From Novakomyces olei (taxonomy: Eukaryota; Ascomycota; Novakomycetes; Novakomycetales; Novakomycetaceae), in NCBI GenBank assembly GCA_016906335.1, contig JADEYG010000002.1:372001-436000 (forward strand): 64,000 nucleotides of DNA. The letters are read 5' to 3'. The notes under the pieces are model-generated. The model ran no database searches. It saw only the letters and a list, made by a program, of their open reading frames with translations, and had not been told where the DNA came from. This document shows positions 35,699-46,280 of the stretch, one piece after another (the first letter of the stretch is position 1; each line of letters begins with the position of its first letter). The position numbers were made by a program, and so were the translations under genes.

Positions 35699-38299
35699 TT
35701 ATTCCTCAAGTAATTCCAGGCACCGATGTGCAAGTACTGCAATATCCGTGTCCGCATCATCTTCTTCATTTTCCTCGTCCTCGGATCCACGGTTATTCTT
35801 TTGAGACTCGTCTTGTTCCTCAATATGGTGGAGACTGTCGACTATTTTCTTGTTTGAGCGGATCAGCCGTGGCATCACTTCCTCGTCCGACTCGACAAGC
35901 TGCAAAACTGTCCATACCGCAATGTGCTGGAAAGTTTCGTCGTCGCTTTGGAGGAAATCCCCCAAGTACTTTTCTAATCCACCGGCAGGCTTTGACCAGC
36001 ATCTAACAAATGCAGTGTTATCTCCGACTGAGACAATGGTCAGCAAAATCGGCACCAACAAAGAATAATTAAGCAGGTAAAGAAATAGAAGATGAAGAAT
36101 GGAGCAGAATACAAGAAATCGAGAAATAGTGCAATATATCATAAAACAAAAACAGAATGTACAAAAGCAAGTGCCTTACCTCGCGAAGACAAATTTCCAA
36201 GAGCGGCTGCACTGTTTCCTTGTATTTCAGCACTCGTAGACTGGGTCAAAGGCAGCAGTGCCTCGTATACGCCGAGGTTCAGCAAAATAGGTTTGAGTTC
36301 GTCTATCCAACTTAGTCAGCCATAAAAGAATTTACCAAAATTTTCAAATTAAGGTGCACAATTGCAAAAGTTTTGTGCTCAAAACGATGGCAAATGGCAC
36401 ATGGCACTGAAACGGTAATTTAGAGTAATAAAGTATTAAACAAAAATTTAAAAAAAAAATGGAAAGTATACCGCTTAATGCCAAAACTGCAAGACAGGCC
36501 GTCATTTCACTTTGAACGCTGAGTGGAACAGTCGCCAATAGCTCAACACATTTGTGAACAGACCCAGCCTCGACAATAGCCCTCTTGTTCTTTTCACTAC
36601 TGGCTGCCAGGTTTCGAAGAGTACTAATGGCATGACACTGGATCTCCTCGTTCTCTGTGTAGCACAGAAGGCTTACTAAAGGCCGCAAAAACCCTGCGTC
36701 GATTATAGGAGCTTCATTCAACGGATGAATAGATATATTTCGAATGCAGGCAACAGCCGCAAGAATAAGCGGAACGTGGGGCGATTGAAGCAGCCTCAGT
36801 AGGCCTGGAAGGCCGTTCAAGCGCACAGCGTCAATTTGATATTTCTCGTCAGAAGCAAGGTTTCGTAGAGCCAGGGCTGCTTGGCATTGAACTTTTGCAC
36901 TAGGCGAATCCATCAATCGAACGAGAGAAGGCACCAGTGAGGGTTCTGTCTGAGCTAGTTTTTGCCGATTAACAGCTTTGGGGATTAGTATTAGTGAGAT
37001 ATACAAAAGCCATTTTCAACTACCAAAAAAAAAAAGGCGCAATACAAAACCATGCATCGTTATTAGGAGTGGAAACGGCCCAACAAAATTCATAAAATTG
37101 CAGAGAACAAAATTAAAATAAGAAAATACAATCACCATACCATCTACCGCCAGATTGCTTAAAGCTGTGGTACAATAATACTGCACATCAGTATCCGTAG
37201 AGTTCAGAAGGGACACTAAGACAGGAATCGCACCCGTCTTGACCAACTGAGCACGTGTCTCCTCTAATGCCATTGTTAGTCTCAAAATCCAATTATTTTT
37301 TACAATTATCATTTATTTCTTATAGCTGTTATTCCAATATCATGTATAGAAAACCCTCTAGCAAAGAATAAAGAATAGTTTGCCATCGCTAGGCTTATTA
37401 AAAATAAAAAGAAAAGATGTTTAGCTTACCAGAGTGGGTCATATTCAAAAGGGCTCCAGTCGCGTTTCTTTGCACCCTCATGTCGCTAGATAGAGCAAGC
37501 TTTGTTAGGGGTATAAGTGCTCCCGAGCGGGCGATTCGCAATTTGTTACCATCGTGTGTAGCAAGGTTTGTAATACAGCCAACGGCATTGCATTGCACTT
37601 CAATGTTTGGGGACATCATATGGCCAATGAGAATCTCAAGACCACCAAGCTCTACGGTGATCAACTTATTCGGATCTAGAACATTAGTAAGACTAGGCCT
37701 ATATTATACAGGGGTCATATACTCTCCACTGCCAAATTGCCCAGAGCAGCACTTGCTGCTCTCAGAATCTCTGGATCATTTATCTGCAGCAAGTACAAGA
37801 TAGGTTCGATAGCTTGTTTGTCGACGGGTCGAACATCTAATCCACCGTTAGCATCAACATTTGGAGGCACTCGTTGCCTTGTTTACCCTTTTCTGTGATC
37901 TCAGCAAAAGCCAGAGCTGCACTTCTTTGCAAGTCCAGGTTTTCAGAGTAGACCAGTGTCTTGAGGCATTGCAAAGGTTCCCCCTTGTAAAAATCCGTGT
38001 CTTGTCGCTAAATGTGCATTAGCAGCAGACCAATAGATGACCAATGGAAAAGAAGATGATCCCAATTATCGAACGGGAAGCATAAGAATTACATGTTCTA
38101 AAAACGAAAGCAAACGGGCTACTGCCTCGCGTTCACGGTCTGCGAGTAACGGCTCTCGAGCCTCGTCATCTCGAGAACGGCCACTGCCCTTTGACGATCC
38201 TATAATATACAAAAAAAAAGGGTCAGTAATCAGCGGCCGAAATACTCCTTTGGTCTTCCAAAGGCACCTACGTTGCAGACAAGAGCAGCACGAACCCAT
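35699..38299 (-). CDS. VAC8: Vac8, armadillo-repeat vacuolar membrane protein, nine exons
   Basis: Exons 38272-38299, 38093-38199, 37887-38007, 37723-37836, 37430-37675, 37141-37263, 36472-36975, 36180-36302 and 35699-36027 give 564 residues (yeast Vac8 has 578). All eight joins keep frame and reproduce family sequence, for example [63 protein letters not shown] and [15 protein letters not shown]. The start MGSCCSCLQ carries the N-myristoylation Gly2 and three palmitoylation cysteines that anchor Vac8 to the vacuole. The body is made of armadillo repeats with the usual NLA and C-A-A-x-x-L signatures. Vac8 works in vacuole inheritance with Vac17-Myo2, in nucleus-vacuole junctions with Nvj1, and in autophagy with Atg13. 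Seven of the eight introns are phase 1. The tail is acidic ([14 protein letters not shown]). Confidence 0.95.
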
Positions 38300-38663
38300 T
38301 AGGCTCTGTTGTGTCCGCAGACGCGTTAACCGCTCTCGATCCTCTCGACGTCAAATAATGTATGGCGAGTGTTTAGTATACTGAAAGCGGTACCATAATT
38401 GTACGCATGATAGAATATAAGGAGAGGGCTTGGTCTAATGATAATAATAGTAGAATATACAAGTATACAATTTAATTGTCTCAATAAAGCTATGATTATA
38501 ATGCCATTGAAGCAGAAAACGTGTGTGCGTACATTCATAGGCCAGGAGACCGGCAAAAGTATACGTCCTTTAGGCGACGCGTATAATTCACACTTTACCT
38601 ATCTTTCGTCTTTTGCTCTCCTGTAAAAATCTCCTGTAAAAATCTCCTGTAAACTTGTTTTGT
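38300..38663. other. VAC8 promoter / POL12 3' region
   Basis: Both neighbours are on the minus strand, so this stretch is upstream of VAC8 and downstream of POL12. It has an ACGCGT motif about 20 bp before the VAC8 ATG, and 2.7 copies of a 13-bp unit CTCCTGTAAAAAT at 38618-38653. No gene seen. Confidence 0.55.
38618..38653. repeat. 13-bp tandem repeat CTCCTGTAAAAAT, 2.7 copies
   Basis: Units start at 38618, 38631 and 38644, the last partial. The array ends about 10 bp before the POL12 stop codon, so it lies in that gene's 3' flank. Confidence 0.85.
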
Positions 38664-40945
38664 TTATATCCTCACAAGGTCTATTCTAGTATGCTCATAT
38701 ACATCGTGCGGCGAACCTGCATTTGACGCTGGCCGTGGCTTTACGTACATTCTGATATACGCTCCGGCACCACGCATTTTCGCTGCTGGTCCGGGGTTCA
38801 AAGCAATCACATTGTCAATGACTTTGACAAAATGATACAATTCGGAGGGGAGTAGAAGCACGTCGGGGAGGCAATTACCAAACTCGGCTAGACCGATCAT
38901 AGCAACGTCTAATTTGGCCCCTGGCCGGCCTTCACGGGCGCCTTCCGTTTCCGTTGCTGGGCCTGGAAATAGAGGGTAAAACGTTTTAGAATCTAAAACG
39001 TGAGAAACAAGTCTCTCGTGCATGTTTATTCGTTTTGGTTCCCTGGAGAATTAGTATTGAAAGAAAAATAAACTATCTAATTTTGAATTTAGGAATAGAG
39101 CGCATGTGCAGTTACAATCGTGAACAGCACGTATTAAGCTGCTCTTTAATTAATTTATTAAATGAATGAATGAATGAATGAACAGAAAGTCAATAGAAAT
39201 TTTTGAGGGGAGACGGTACCGATTAAACTCCTCTTTCGACAAATGGCTCAAAATGTCGTTTGTACTTATACCGAAAACAACATCGTTTATGGTAATCACA
39301 GCGGGATTCGGTAAAGACTTGATGTTGGAGTTGAGGCCCAAGCCTTTGCGGTCCAAAGCAGTTTGTGGAAACACACAATGAACATCAGTCCATTCGCGTG
39401 TGCAGTTCATTAGCAGCACCGTGCTATCTATTATCTTGTTCAATCTCGGCGTTATCAGTGTCCGGAAAACATCGCCGATATGAAAGGCTGAATTTCCACC
39501 ATTCGAATCCACAACACGGCTTATGATCTCTCCTGAACGAACTAACGGGTGAATTCCATCGATAAAAGGTCCAGTCTTAGATTGTTAGAGCAGCATAGAA
39601 GGAAAATAAATTTCAATATCTGACTAAACCAGTTCTTACCAAAATTACTAGAGACGGCTTTTCGGAAATTACACGATCAACAATCTCGTCTAGCGCTTCT
39701 AACAGCAAATTGTCATTCGTAGTATAAGGCCCATTTGCAATTAAAACATTGAAGCCTTCTTGCTCTAATTGCTGATCACCAGTGCTGGCAGGTCCCAATC
39801 GAGGAATATTTAGAAATTCCTTTACAACAAAGGTAGATCCACTAGGATTGTTGCCCTTTAATGCTACCAGCTGTCCAGGAAATAATGAGCAAGATTTGAT
39901 ATTATCGATATTTAAAAGAGTGCGAGACCCTGCTCCCAAGCGTCGAGATGTTTCGATTATAAGGCTGCTGGCCGTAGGCCGTCCTCCACTGGCCGAATCT
40001 ACTGCAATTCGTCCAATCGCAATTACGTCTTCCTGTATGTCAAAAGTAAGATCGATATTCACATATTTTGAGCTGTTTCTTTCTGCGTTGATTTATTTCA
40101 TACCTGTGAGCTTTGTGCGGGATTTCCAATGTCTTCTTCCGACAAATTATGGTGTTGTACTACGTCTTGAGCACATAAATCTATTGTCTCGTCGAGGACT
40201 GGTTCCGGGTTAGCACACGCTATTCCATCATTGCATTACCTTCAGAAACGTCCAATAGCCGCTGATACATTGTCTTGTAGTTGTATTTTTTAAGTTCAAA
40301 GTTGGCGACAACATTAAGGGAAGAAGCAGAAGTATGGGATACATCAAGCTGAGGATTTATTTGCTCGATTATTTGACCACGATTCTTGCGAGTCGAAAAT
40401 GGAGTTCCATCAATCGAGCTCTGATGGTCCAGCGCATTCTCACTGGGCGATGAAGTCGCTTCCAGAGGCCGCGCCTTTCTTTTTGGCACAGGCGTTTCAT
40501 AATTGCGCGCAATACTATTTCGTTTAGACGCTGGCGTAGACGGTGTTAACCCCAAGCTTTGTTGATAGAAAATAAGGGTTAGCAAACGTTGGTCCTTCAC
40601 AGAAAAGTCTTACACTGTATTCAGACTATTGGCAAAATTATTTGTTGCTGGACTGGCCTTGTTTTTCAACGCGCTATTGTTGTTACTACGTGCTTCACGA
40701 CGAGACGCGCGTTCCATCGTGTCCTGCAGCTCTTGTCTCAGCAGCATAAAGTTGTCGTGGTTGAGTGTAGGATCGTTCTCCATTTTCAGGGAAAAAGCTT
40801 CCCATTTGTAGAAGAATTCTTGGGCAGAAAGCCCATAAATCCCAAGGCATAGAGTTATCTCCCTGTGCAGATCATTGTCCTTTTGTAGAGCCGGCAGCAA
40901 ATCCAATAGCTCATCGCCATCCACAGCTTCTGCAGCATCAACCAT
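38664..40945 (-). CDS. POL12: DNA polymerase alpha B subunit, six exons
   Basis: Exons 40614-40945, 40240-40556, 40104-40198, 39640-40032, 39220-39575 and 38664-39042 encode 623 residues. Frame-preserving joins give LNTV-LGLTPSTPASKR, VSE-VLDETIDLCAQ, AQSSQ-EDVIAIGRI, LVIL-TGPFIDGIHPLV and EEFNR-EPKRINMHERL, all matching the Pol12 family. The N-terminal part is helical (contact with other subunits in known structures), with a phosphorylatable Ser/Thr-Pro linker. An OB fold (IAIGRIAVDSAS) and the inactive calcineurin-like phosphoesterase domain (GPFIDGIHP, INDVVFGISTNDIL) follow, then LPDVLLLPSELYHFVKVID near the end. Pol12 tethers DNA polymerase alpha-primase in replication initiation and telomere capping. 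The exon 4 acceptor was chosen at TACAG before GAAGACGTA because an upstream AG is out of phase. MluI-box-like motifs lie 125-155 bp upstream. Confidence 0.9.
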
Positions 40946-41541
40946 GATCCTACTTAGATGATTTTCCGGATTTTACAATTTAAATTGTGCCACTTGAAAA
41001 GGCCTATTATAAGCACTTTTGCGCAGTCAATACTTGCGCATTGGCCGTGTCGGAGCGTGGAAGGCTGCTCAACGCGTTGAACGCGCTTTTTCGCGAATTA
41101 ACGATATATTCATTAATTATCATTACTTGAACGCGGTACGTTGCACGTACCTGTACGTTTATTTTGCTACTATTTAATTGCGTCTCACTTTATATATATG
41201 AGCCATACACCAAATACGAGTCGTCCTTTTACACGCGAGTATTCGGATATTATAACACGACGCCCCGACTTTAGTGTACACACTACTCATCACATGCAAA
41301 GAAAACCCTAACCACAGTTGGCGCTCCAAATTACAGCATACGAGACAGCAGTACTGTGTATCGATCGCTTCAGTATTATATACGGCAAAAGGCCTTACAA
41401 CGTCTGTTCCCACGGACAAGGCAAACGGCTTAATACGCCCCGGCATTACATTTGCTCGGGTGTGATCAGTTCTGGGCGTCTTAGTGTCTGAGGATATAGC
41501 TCTTGAGGTGAACGTACTACTGCGCCTACTGTCCAAGAGCA
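40946..41541. other. Divergent POL12/SNF4 promoter region
   Basis: Both neighbouring genes start outward from here. G1/S-type motifs sit near the POL12 side (41072-41097). An AAACCCTAACCA telomere-like motif is near 41303. No additional gene is supported. Confidence 0.6.
41072..41097. promoter_or_regulatory. MCB/E2F-like element cluster upstream of POL12
   Basis: ACGCGT (41072-41077), a second ACGCG core at 41081-41085 and TTCGCGAA (41090-41097) are clustered within 26 bp, 127-152 bp upstream of the POL12 ATG. ACGCGT is the MBF target that drives replication genes, including POL12, at G1/S in yeasts; the assignment here is by motif and context only. Confidence 0.6.
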
Positions 41542-42800
41542 ATGTCGAATCCTACGGAGCCAAAGGACCGGATCGACTCTGACCAGCAAGAGGCTCTGGT
41601 ACTATCTCCCTCCCGAACTGCAACGCATTAACTTTATGTAGGAACGTATTCGTGCATACATCAAGTCCAAGACGAGCTACGATGTTTTACCGTTCAGTTT
41701 TCGCATGATTGTACTGGATACGAATTTGTTGGTCAAAAAGTCGCTAATTGTGCTTTTACAAAATAGTAAGGGGGCTTTGAGGCAAATGCAAATGCCTAAC
41801 AAACAGATATTGTGTCTGCACCGCTATGGAAGAGTGAAACCTCCACTTTTGGCGGGTTGTTGACCTCGCAGGATTTCATCAACGTTATCCAGTACTATTA
41901 TCAAAACGCTATATATCCAGAAGCCTTGAACGAGATCAATTCTCTCAAGCTGGAAAGCCTTAGAGGTAATTTTTCACATTATTTTATTGGTTCTAAACTT
42001 CATTATAGAGGTTGAAAAGCGGATCGGTGCTCCGCCACCCGAAACAAATCATATTAGCCCCGTCGCTTCTGTGTTTGAAGCATGTCAAAAGATGGTCAGA
42101 TCAAGAGCACGGCGTATCCCACTTTTGGACTATGACGACGAAACTGGCCGTGAGATGATTTTGTCCGTTCTCACTCAGTTTAGAATATTAAAATTTATTG
42201 CATTAAATGTAAGAGCTGATTAAACTTTGTACTTTGTTTCTTACATTTTTGCGCTTGATATTTGAAACTTTTTTTTCGATTGGAAACTAACTGGCTCTTA
42301 TAGTGCAAAGAAACACAATTGCTCGAAAAGCCTCTTTCTGAATTAAATATTGGAACCTACGAAAATTTAGCTACGGCTGATCTGGACACACCGGTAATTG
42401 ATGTGATCCATGCGTTTTTCCATCGTGGCATATCTGCCGTACCTATTCTTGACGATGATGGAGTTGTTATCAATATTTACGAGGCTGTTGATGTGATCAC
42501 ATTAATTGGATCTGGCTCTTACCAAGATTTGGACCTCAGTGTTGGTGAAGCTTTACTACGCCGGCCAGATGTAAACTAATTATTTTCTAATATGTGTGTT
42601 AACTCAAATTTAAGGACTTTTCTGGAGTAAAAACGTGTCAAGAAAACGATACAGTTAGCTCTATTTTCGATGCCATTCGCAAAACAAGGCTTCACCGCTT
42701 GATAATTGTTGACGAGCAAAATCATCTTCGTGGAATGCTCTCACTTTCAGATATCCTGGCATATATAGTCGATGAGGCATTATCACCTAGCGCGCATTAA
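41542..42800 (+). CDS. SNF4: Snf4, AMP-activated kinase gamma subunit, six exons
   Basis: Exons 41542-41598, 41642-41765, 41807-41965, 42009-42208, 42304-42570 and 42615-42800 give 330 residues (yeast Snf4 has 322). The protein is four CBS repeats: [87 protein letters not shown], then [25 protein letters not shown] and [23 protein letters not shown]. These bind adenine nucleotides and hold the Snf1 kinase complex active in low glucose. Introns are remarkably short: 43, 41, 43, 95 and 44 nt. Several show CTAAC or TTAAC just before the acceptor. The first exon ([19 protein letters not shown]) is not conserved in the family, so its start is less sure than the rest. Confidence 0.92.
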
Positions 42801-43427
42801 ACATCAATCCAAACGAGATTGAAGGCAAGACAAATGATTTTTTACAATTTTCGGCATGTACATGAGGTTTTGCAACTCAGTTTATGTTTGAATTTATGAA
42901 ATTTTATAGTATACATATCCAGGAACGCTCGTTGATATGCGGTTCTGAAAATTCGGCGTGATGACAATTACGACAAGTGCTACTTTTAGGTTATAAGAGT
43001 TTTGTGTATATAGTCTGGGAACCTGATTTACATTATTTTATTTTTGTACATTTTAGCGGACAAGTTCATGAGAAGCCATCTTTTAAGTTTTCCTGGATTT
43101 GATTTGACTCAATGTTTTTTCATATTGGCTTAGTCGTCCAGAATCACTTGCAATCGTGTGATGATAGTATTAAGCCCTTTTAAAGACAACATTCTATTTT
43201 CAAAAGCTTAAAGTTTTCTGGAAAGAGAAATGAGCTCGTACTTACGACAATGCTTTGTCTACTTTTGTCTACTTCCAAATCTCGAGCTGCCTAACTGTTG
43301 TTAATTTATCAGATACAAAAACATATTTTAAATCTTGGTATTGATATTTATTATTTTATTTTGGCATTCTTTAATCTTAGCGTTCTAACAAAAGATAAAA
43401 AATAGAAAACACATCCTCTCAACGATC
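42801..43427. terminator. Convergent SNF4/TUF1 terminator region
   Basis: A/T-rich DNA between two converging 3' ends, with TATTTTATTTT runs near 43030 and 43350. No coding frame or RNA gene was recognised. Confidence 0.45.
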
Positions 43428-45022
43428 CTAGTCCAGAATCTTAGTTACGACCGCAGTACCAACGGTACGTCCACCCTCACGCACAGTAAATCGCTGACCG
43501 ACTTCGAGCACTATGGGATTGTGCAGTTCACCAATAAGCTCGACGTTGTCTCCCGGCATAATCATCTTGCCCTCGCGATCAGGCATGTCCTCCGGGTAGG
43601 TCAGATTTACGGTAACGTCACAAGTGCGAGTGAAAAGTTGTGGGCGGTAGTATTCAACAAACCCCTTGGCACGGCCTCCTTCGTCCTTTGTAAGAATATA
43701 GAAAGAGCCAAGGAACTTCTTGTGAGCCTTGACGCTGCCAGGAACAGCCAGCACCATACCGCGTCGAACATCATCGCGTTTGATTCCACGAAGCAAAATG
43801 CCACAGTTATCACCGGCAGTAGCCTGGTCAAGATCCTTCTTGAAAGCTTCAATACCAGTGCAAGTTGTCTGGATCGGCTTCTCATTCAGACCAACCAGTT
43901 CAAGAGGTTCATTTTTTTTCAGAGTGCCACGTTCAACCCGGCCACAGACTACAGTACCACGTCCGGCAATAGAAAAGACATCCTCAACAGGCATTAAAAA
44001 GGGCTTTTGCAAATCACGTTCCGGGGTAGGAATCCACTCATCAATAGCGTCCATAAGTTTACCGATAGCTTCAGCACCAATAGCAGGCTCACGACCTTCC
44101 AAAGCACATAAAGCAGAGCCGAAAATAATGGGAGTTTCATCACCGTCAAAGCCGTACTGGCTCAAAAGTTCGCGCATTTCCATGTCCACCAATTCGATCA
44201 TGTCAGGCTCGACCATATCGGCCTTGTTGATAAACACAACAAGGCGTCCAACACCGACTTGCTTGGCTAGCAAAAGATGCTCACGAGTTTGGGGCATTTG
44301 ACCATCCGTGGCAGATACAACAATAACTGCACCGTCCATAGTTGCTGCACCAGTAATCATGTTTTTAATGTAATCCGCATGTCCCGGACAATCGACGTGA
44401 CTACTCGTTAACACTAGTTTGCTAGATTTATGCATCGCTGTGGTATTGATTGAAGAACCGAAAAATAATAATAATAATAATTCGAAAACGAGGGTATTGA
44501 CTAATTCGCAAAAAACAAAAAAAAAACAAAAAAAAGCAAAAAAAAAAAAAAAAAGGATTCAAACAGTGGCAACTGCTCCGATCTGGCTGATACTTACGCA
44601 TAATGGCGCTTGTCAGTCTGGTATTCCACGTGAGCAGTGGAAATCGTGATTCCACGAGCCTTTTCCTCCGGTGCCTTATCGATCTGGGCATAGTCAAGGA
44701 AGCTAGCACCGCCCTTCTCCGCTAGGACTTTAGTAATAGCCGCGGTAAGTGTGGTTTTTCCATGATCGACGTGGCCAATAGTGCCGATATTGACATGAGG
44801 CTTTGTCCGATCAAACTTGGACGCATCCAATACGGAGGCCGCCGCCCGGACTAGTTGCGCATGTCAGTCTGTATCGTAAAGAAAAATGCAATAACTTGAA
44901 GGATAAAAAGAAGAAAGCGTCAGCATACCCGACGAAGTCACAAACGAGCGAGAACAGCAAGACTGCGGCAGCCTGCTAGAGGCTGCCGAGAGAAGCGGAC
45001 GCAATGAACGCACCACGGACAT
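43428..45022 (-). CDS. TUF1: Mitochondrial elongation factor Tu, three exons
   Basis: Exons 44929-45022, 44598-44850 and 43428-44400 encode 439 residues (yeast Tuf1 has 437). Exon 1 encodes a Ser/Arg-rich mitochondrial presequence ([20 protein letters not shown]). The GTPase signatures are all present: P-loop GHVDHGKTT, switch [26 protein letters not shown] (completed by splice 2), NKADMV and the [10 protein letters not shown]5 loop. Domains II and III follow, including [13 protein letters not shown] and the C-terminal [22 protein letters not shown]. It delivers aminoacyl-tRNA to mitochondrial ribosomes. Intron 2 contains long A-rich runs and an (AAT)n tract. The family resemblance to bacterial EF-Tu is stronger than to cytosolic eEF1A, as expected. 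Confidence 0.95.
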
Positions 45023-45439
45023 TGTCTTGACCCGAATAGAGAGATCAAAGATTTTTTTTATTATTTATACAGGACCGCACATAAATATATTTGGATTTCT
45101 ACGATAATTTCCAAATCGTACTTTTGGGCGTTGTACTAATACTATTAATCGTCCCGGTGTGAATCTATACATAAAACCAAACCTGCTTGGTTGTACAGTA
45201 AAGTATGATTGTACAATATTTCGGACCTTTATTACTGTGACTTTTGTACGATTATCGTGACAAAGCCATATGGAAGCTGTGCACGCAAAGTTACTTGATG
45301 TACTGTCTGCGTAGAGCGATACTCGAATAATTGAACTGTTAGCGCAGCAGCAAAAACAGGATTCGAGTTTGACGACAGACTCGACGAGCACAAAGGCCAG
45401 ATTTGCTCTTTGTCAATTCCAGATTTTAAAAGTTCAAAA
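45023..45439. promoter_or_regulatory. Divergent TUF1/SMD2 promoter region
   Basis: Start codons of TUF1 (minus) and SMD2 (plus) face away from this 417-bp stretch. Small frames inside it lack any family signature, and no motif stands out. Confidence 0.5.
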
Positions 45440-45883
45440 ATGGCGTAAGCTGAGCCGAGACGAATATCTCATTTTATTTTGCACTAACAAATTTAAAGCG
45501 ACCTGGTAGACAAGCCAAAGGAAGAGCTTTCTGAGCTTGATCTCGCACGGTTAGAAGAATATGAATTCACAACGGGTCCGCTTTCGGTGCTTCAGCATGC
45601 AGTGAAAAACCACAATCAGGTGTTGATTAGCCTGCGAAACAATAAAAAGCTCTTGGCCAGGGTGAAAGCGTTTGATCGGCATTCTAATATGATCCTTGAG
45701 AACGTGAAGGAGGTAAGACAATAATTTGTAAAACTTGTCGCCTAACAATTCTTGTAGATGTGGACGGAAACGAAACGCAATGCTCAAGGAAAGAAGGGCA
45801 AACCTGTGAATAAGGACAGGTTTATCAGCAAAATGTTTTTACGGGGCGATAATATTGTACTAGTGCTGCGTAACGTCGTATAG
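45440..45883 (+). CDS. SMD2: Small nuclear ribonucleoprotein SmD2, three exons
   Basis: Exons 45440-45444, 45499-45712 and 45758-45883 give 114 residues. Exon 1 contributes only ATG GC, a five-base coding exon joined through a 54-nt intron. The second intron (45 nt) has CCTAAC 10 nt before its AG. The protein reads [16 protein letters not shown]..., then the Sm1 motif [26 protein letters not shown] and the Sm2 motif [15 protein letters not shown]. This is characteristic of SmD2, a core ring subunit of the U1, U2, U4 and U5 spliceosomal snRNPs. The ARVKAFDRH run is the most diagnostic stretch. Confidence 0.94.
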
Positions 45884-46280
45884 ACACGAGGATTCCAAAC
45901 TGATAACGATGAATGCTTTACCCTATTTTTGCTTTATCGACTTGAACTTGTATCAAACGTTTAGATTATACTATTTACTTGTATTATTTACCTAGAATCG
46001 GTGCCAGAGTTGCAGTATAAAACATTAATCCATCTCCTTTCTAAAGGGCATAAATAAGGCAAGCCTGGTCTTTGTTCCTCTAACGTAATCGCACTCAGCC
46101 TTCTTCTAAAGACAATAAAAGTGTTGAGAGCCGTATGATCAAGAACAGTTCGACGCCGTCTGCCCTTTGGATTGCTTCCAATATTATCGAGCCATTTAAT
46201 CGATTACATACTGATCTTTAATTTTTTTAGTTGTTTTTTTCTTATACACGGAGGATCTGGGGAAGAAAAGACTAGGCCTT
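45884..46280. terminator. Convergent SMD2/LCB2 terminator region
   Basis: 397 bp between two converging 3' ends. An AATAAAA-like signal (ACAATAAAAG) lies near 46110 on the plus strand. No gene seen. Confidence 0.45.

Noticed and set aside
43521-44301. Long plus-strand frames opposite TUF1
   Set aside because: TUF1 is unmistakable on the minus strand, and the opposite frames reflect its strong codon bias.
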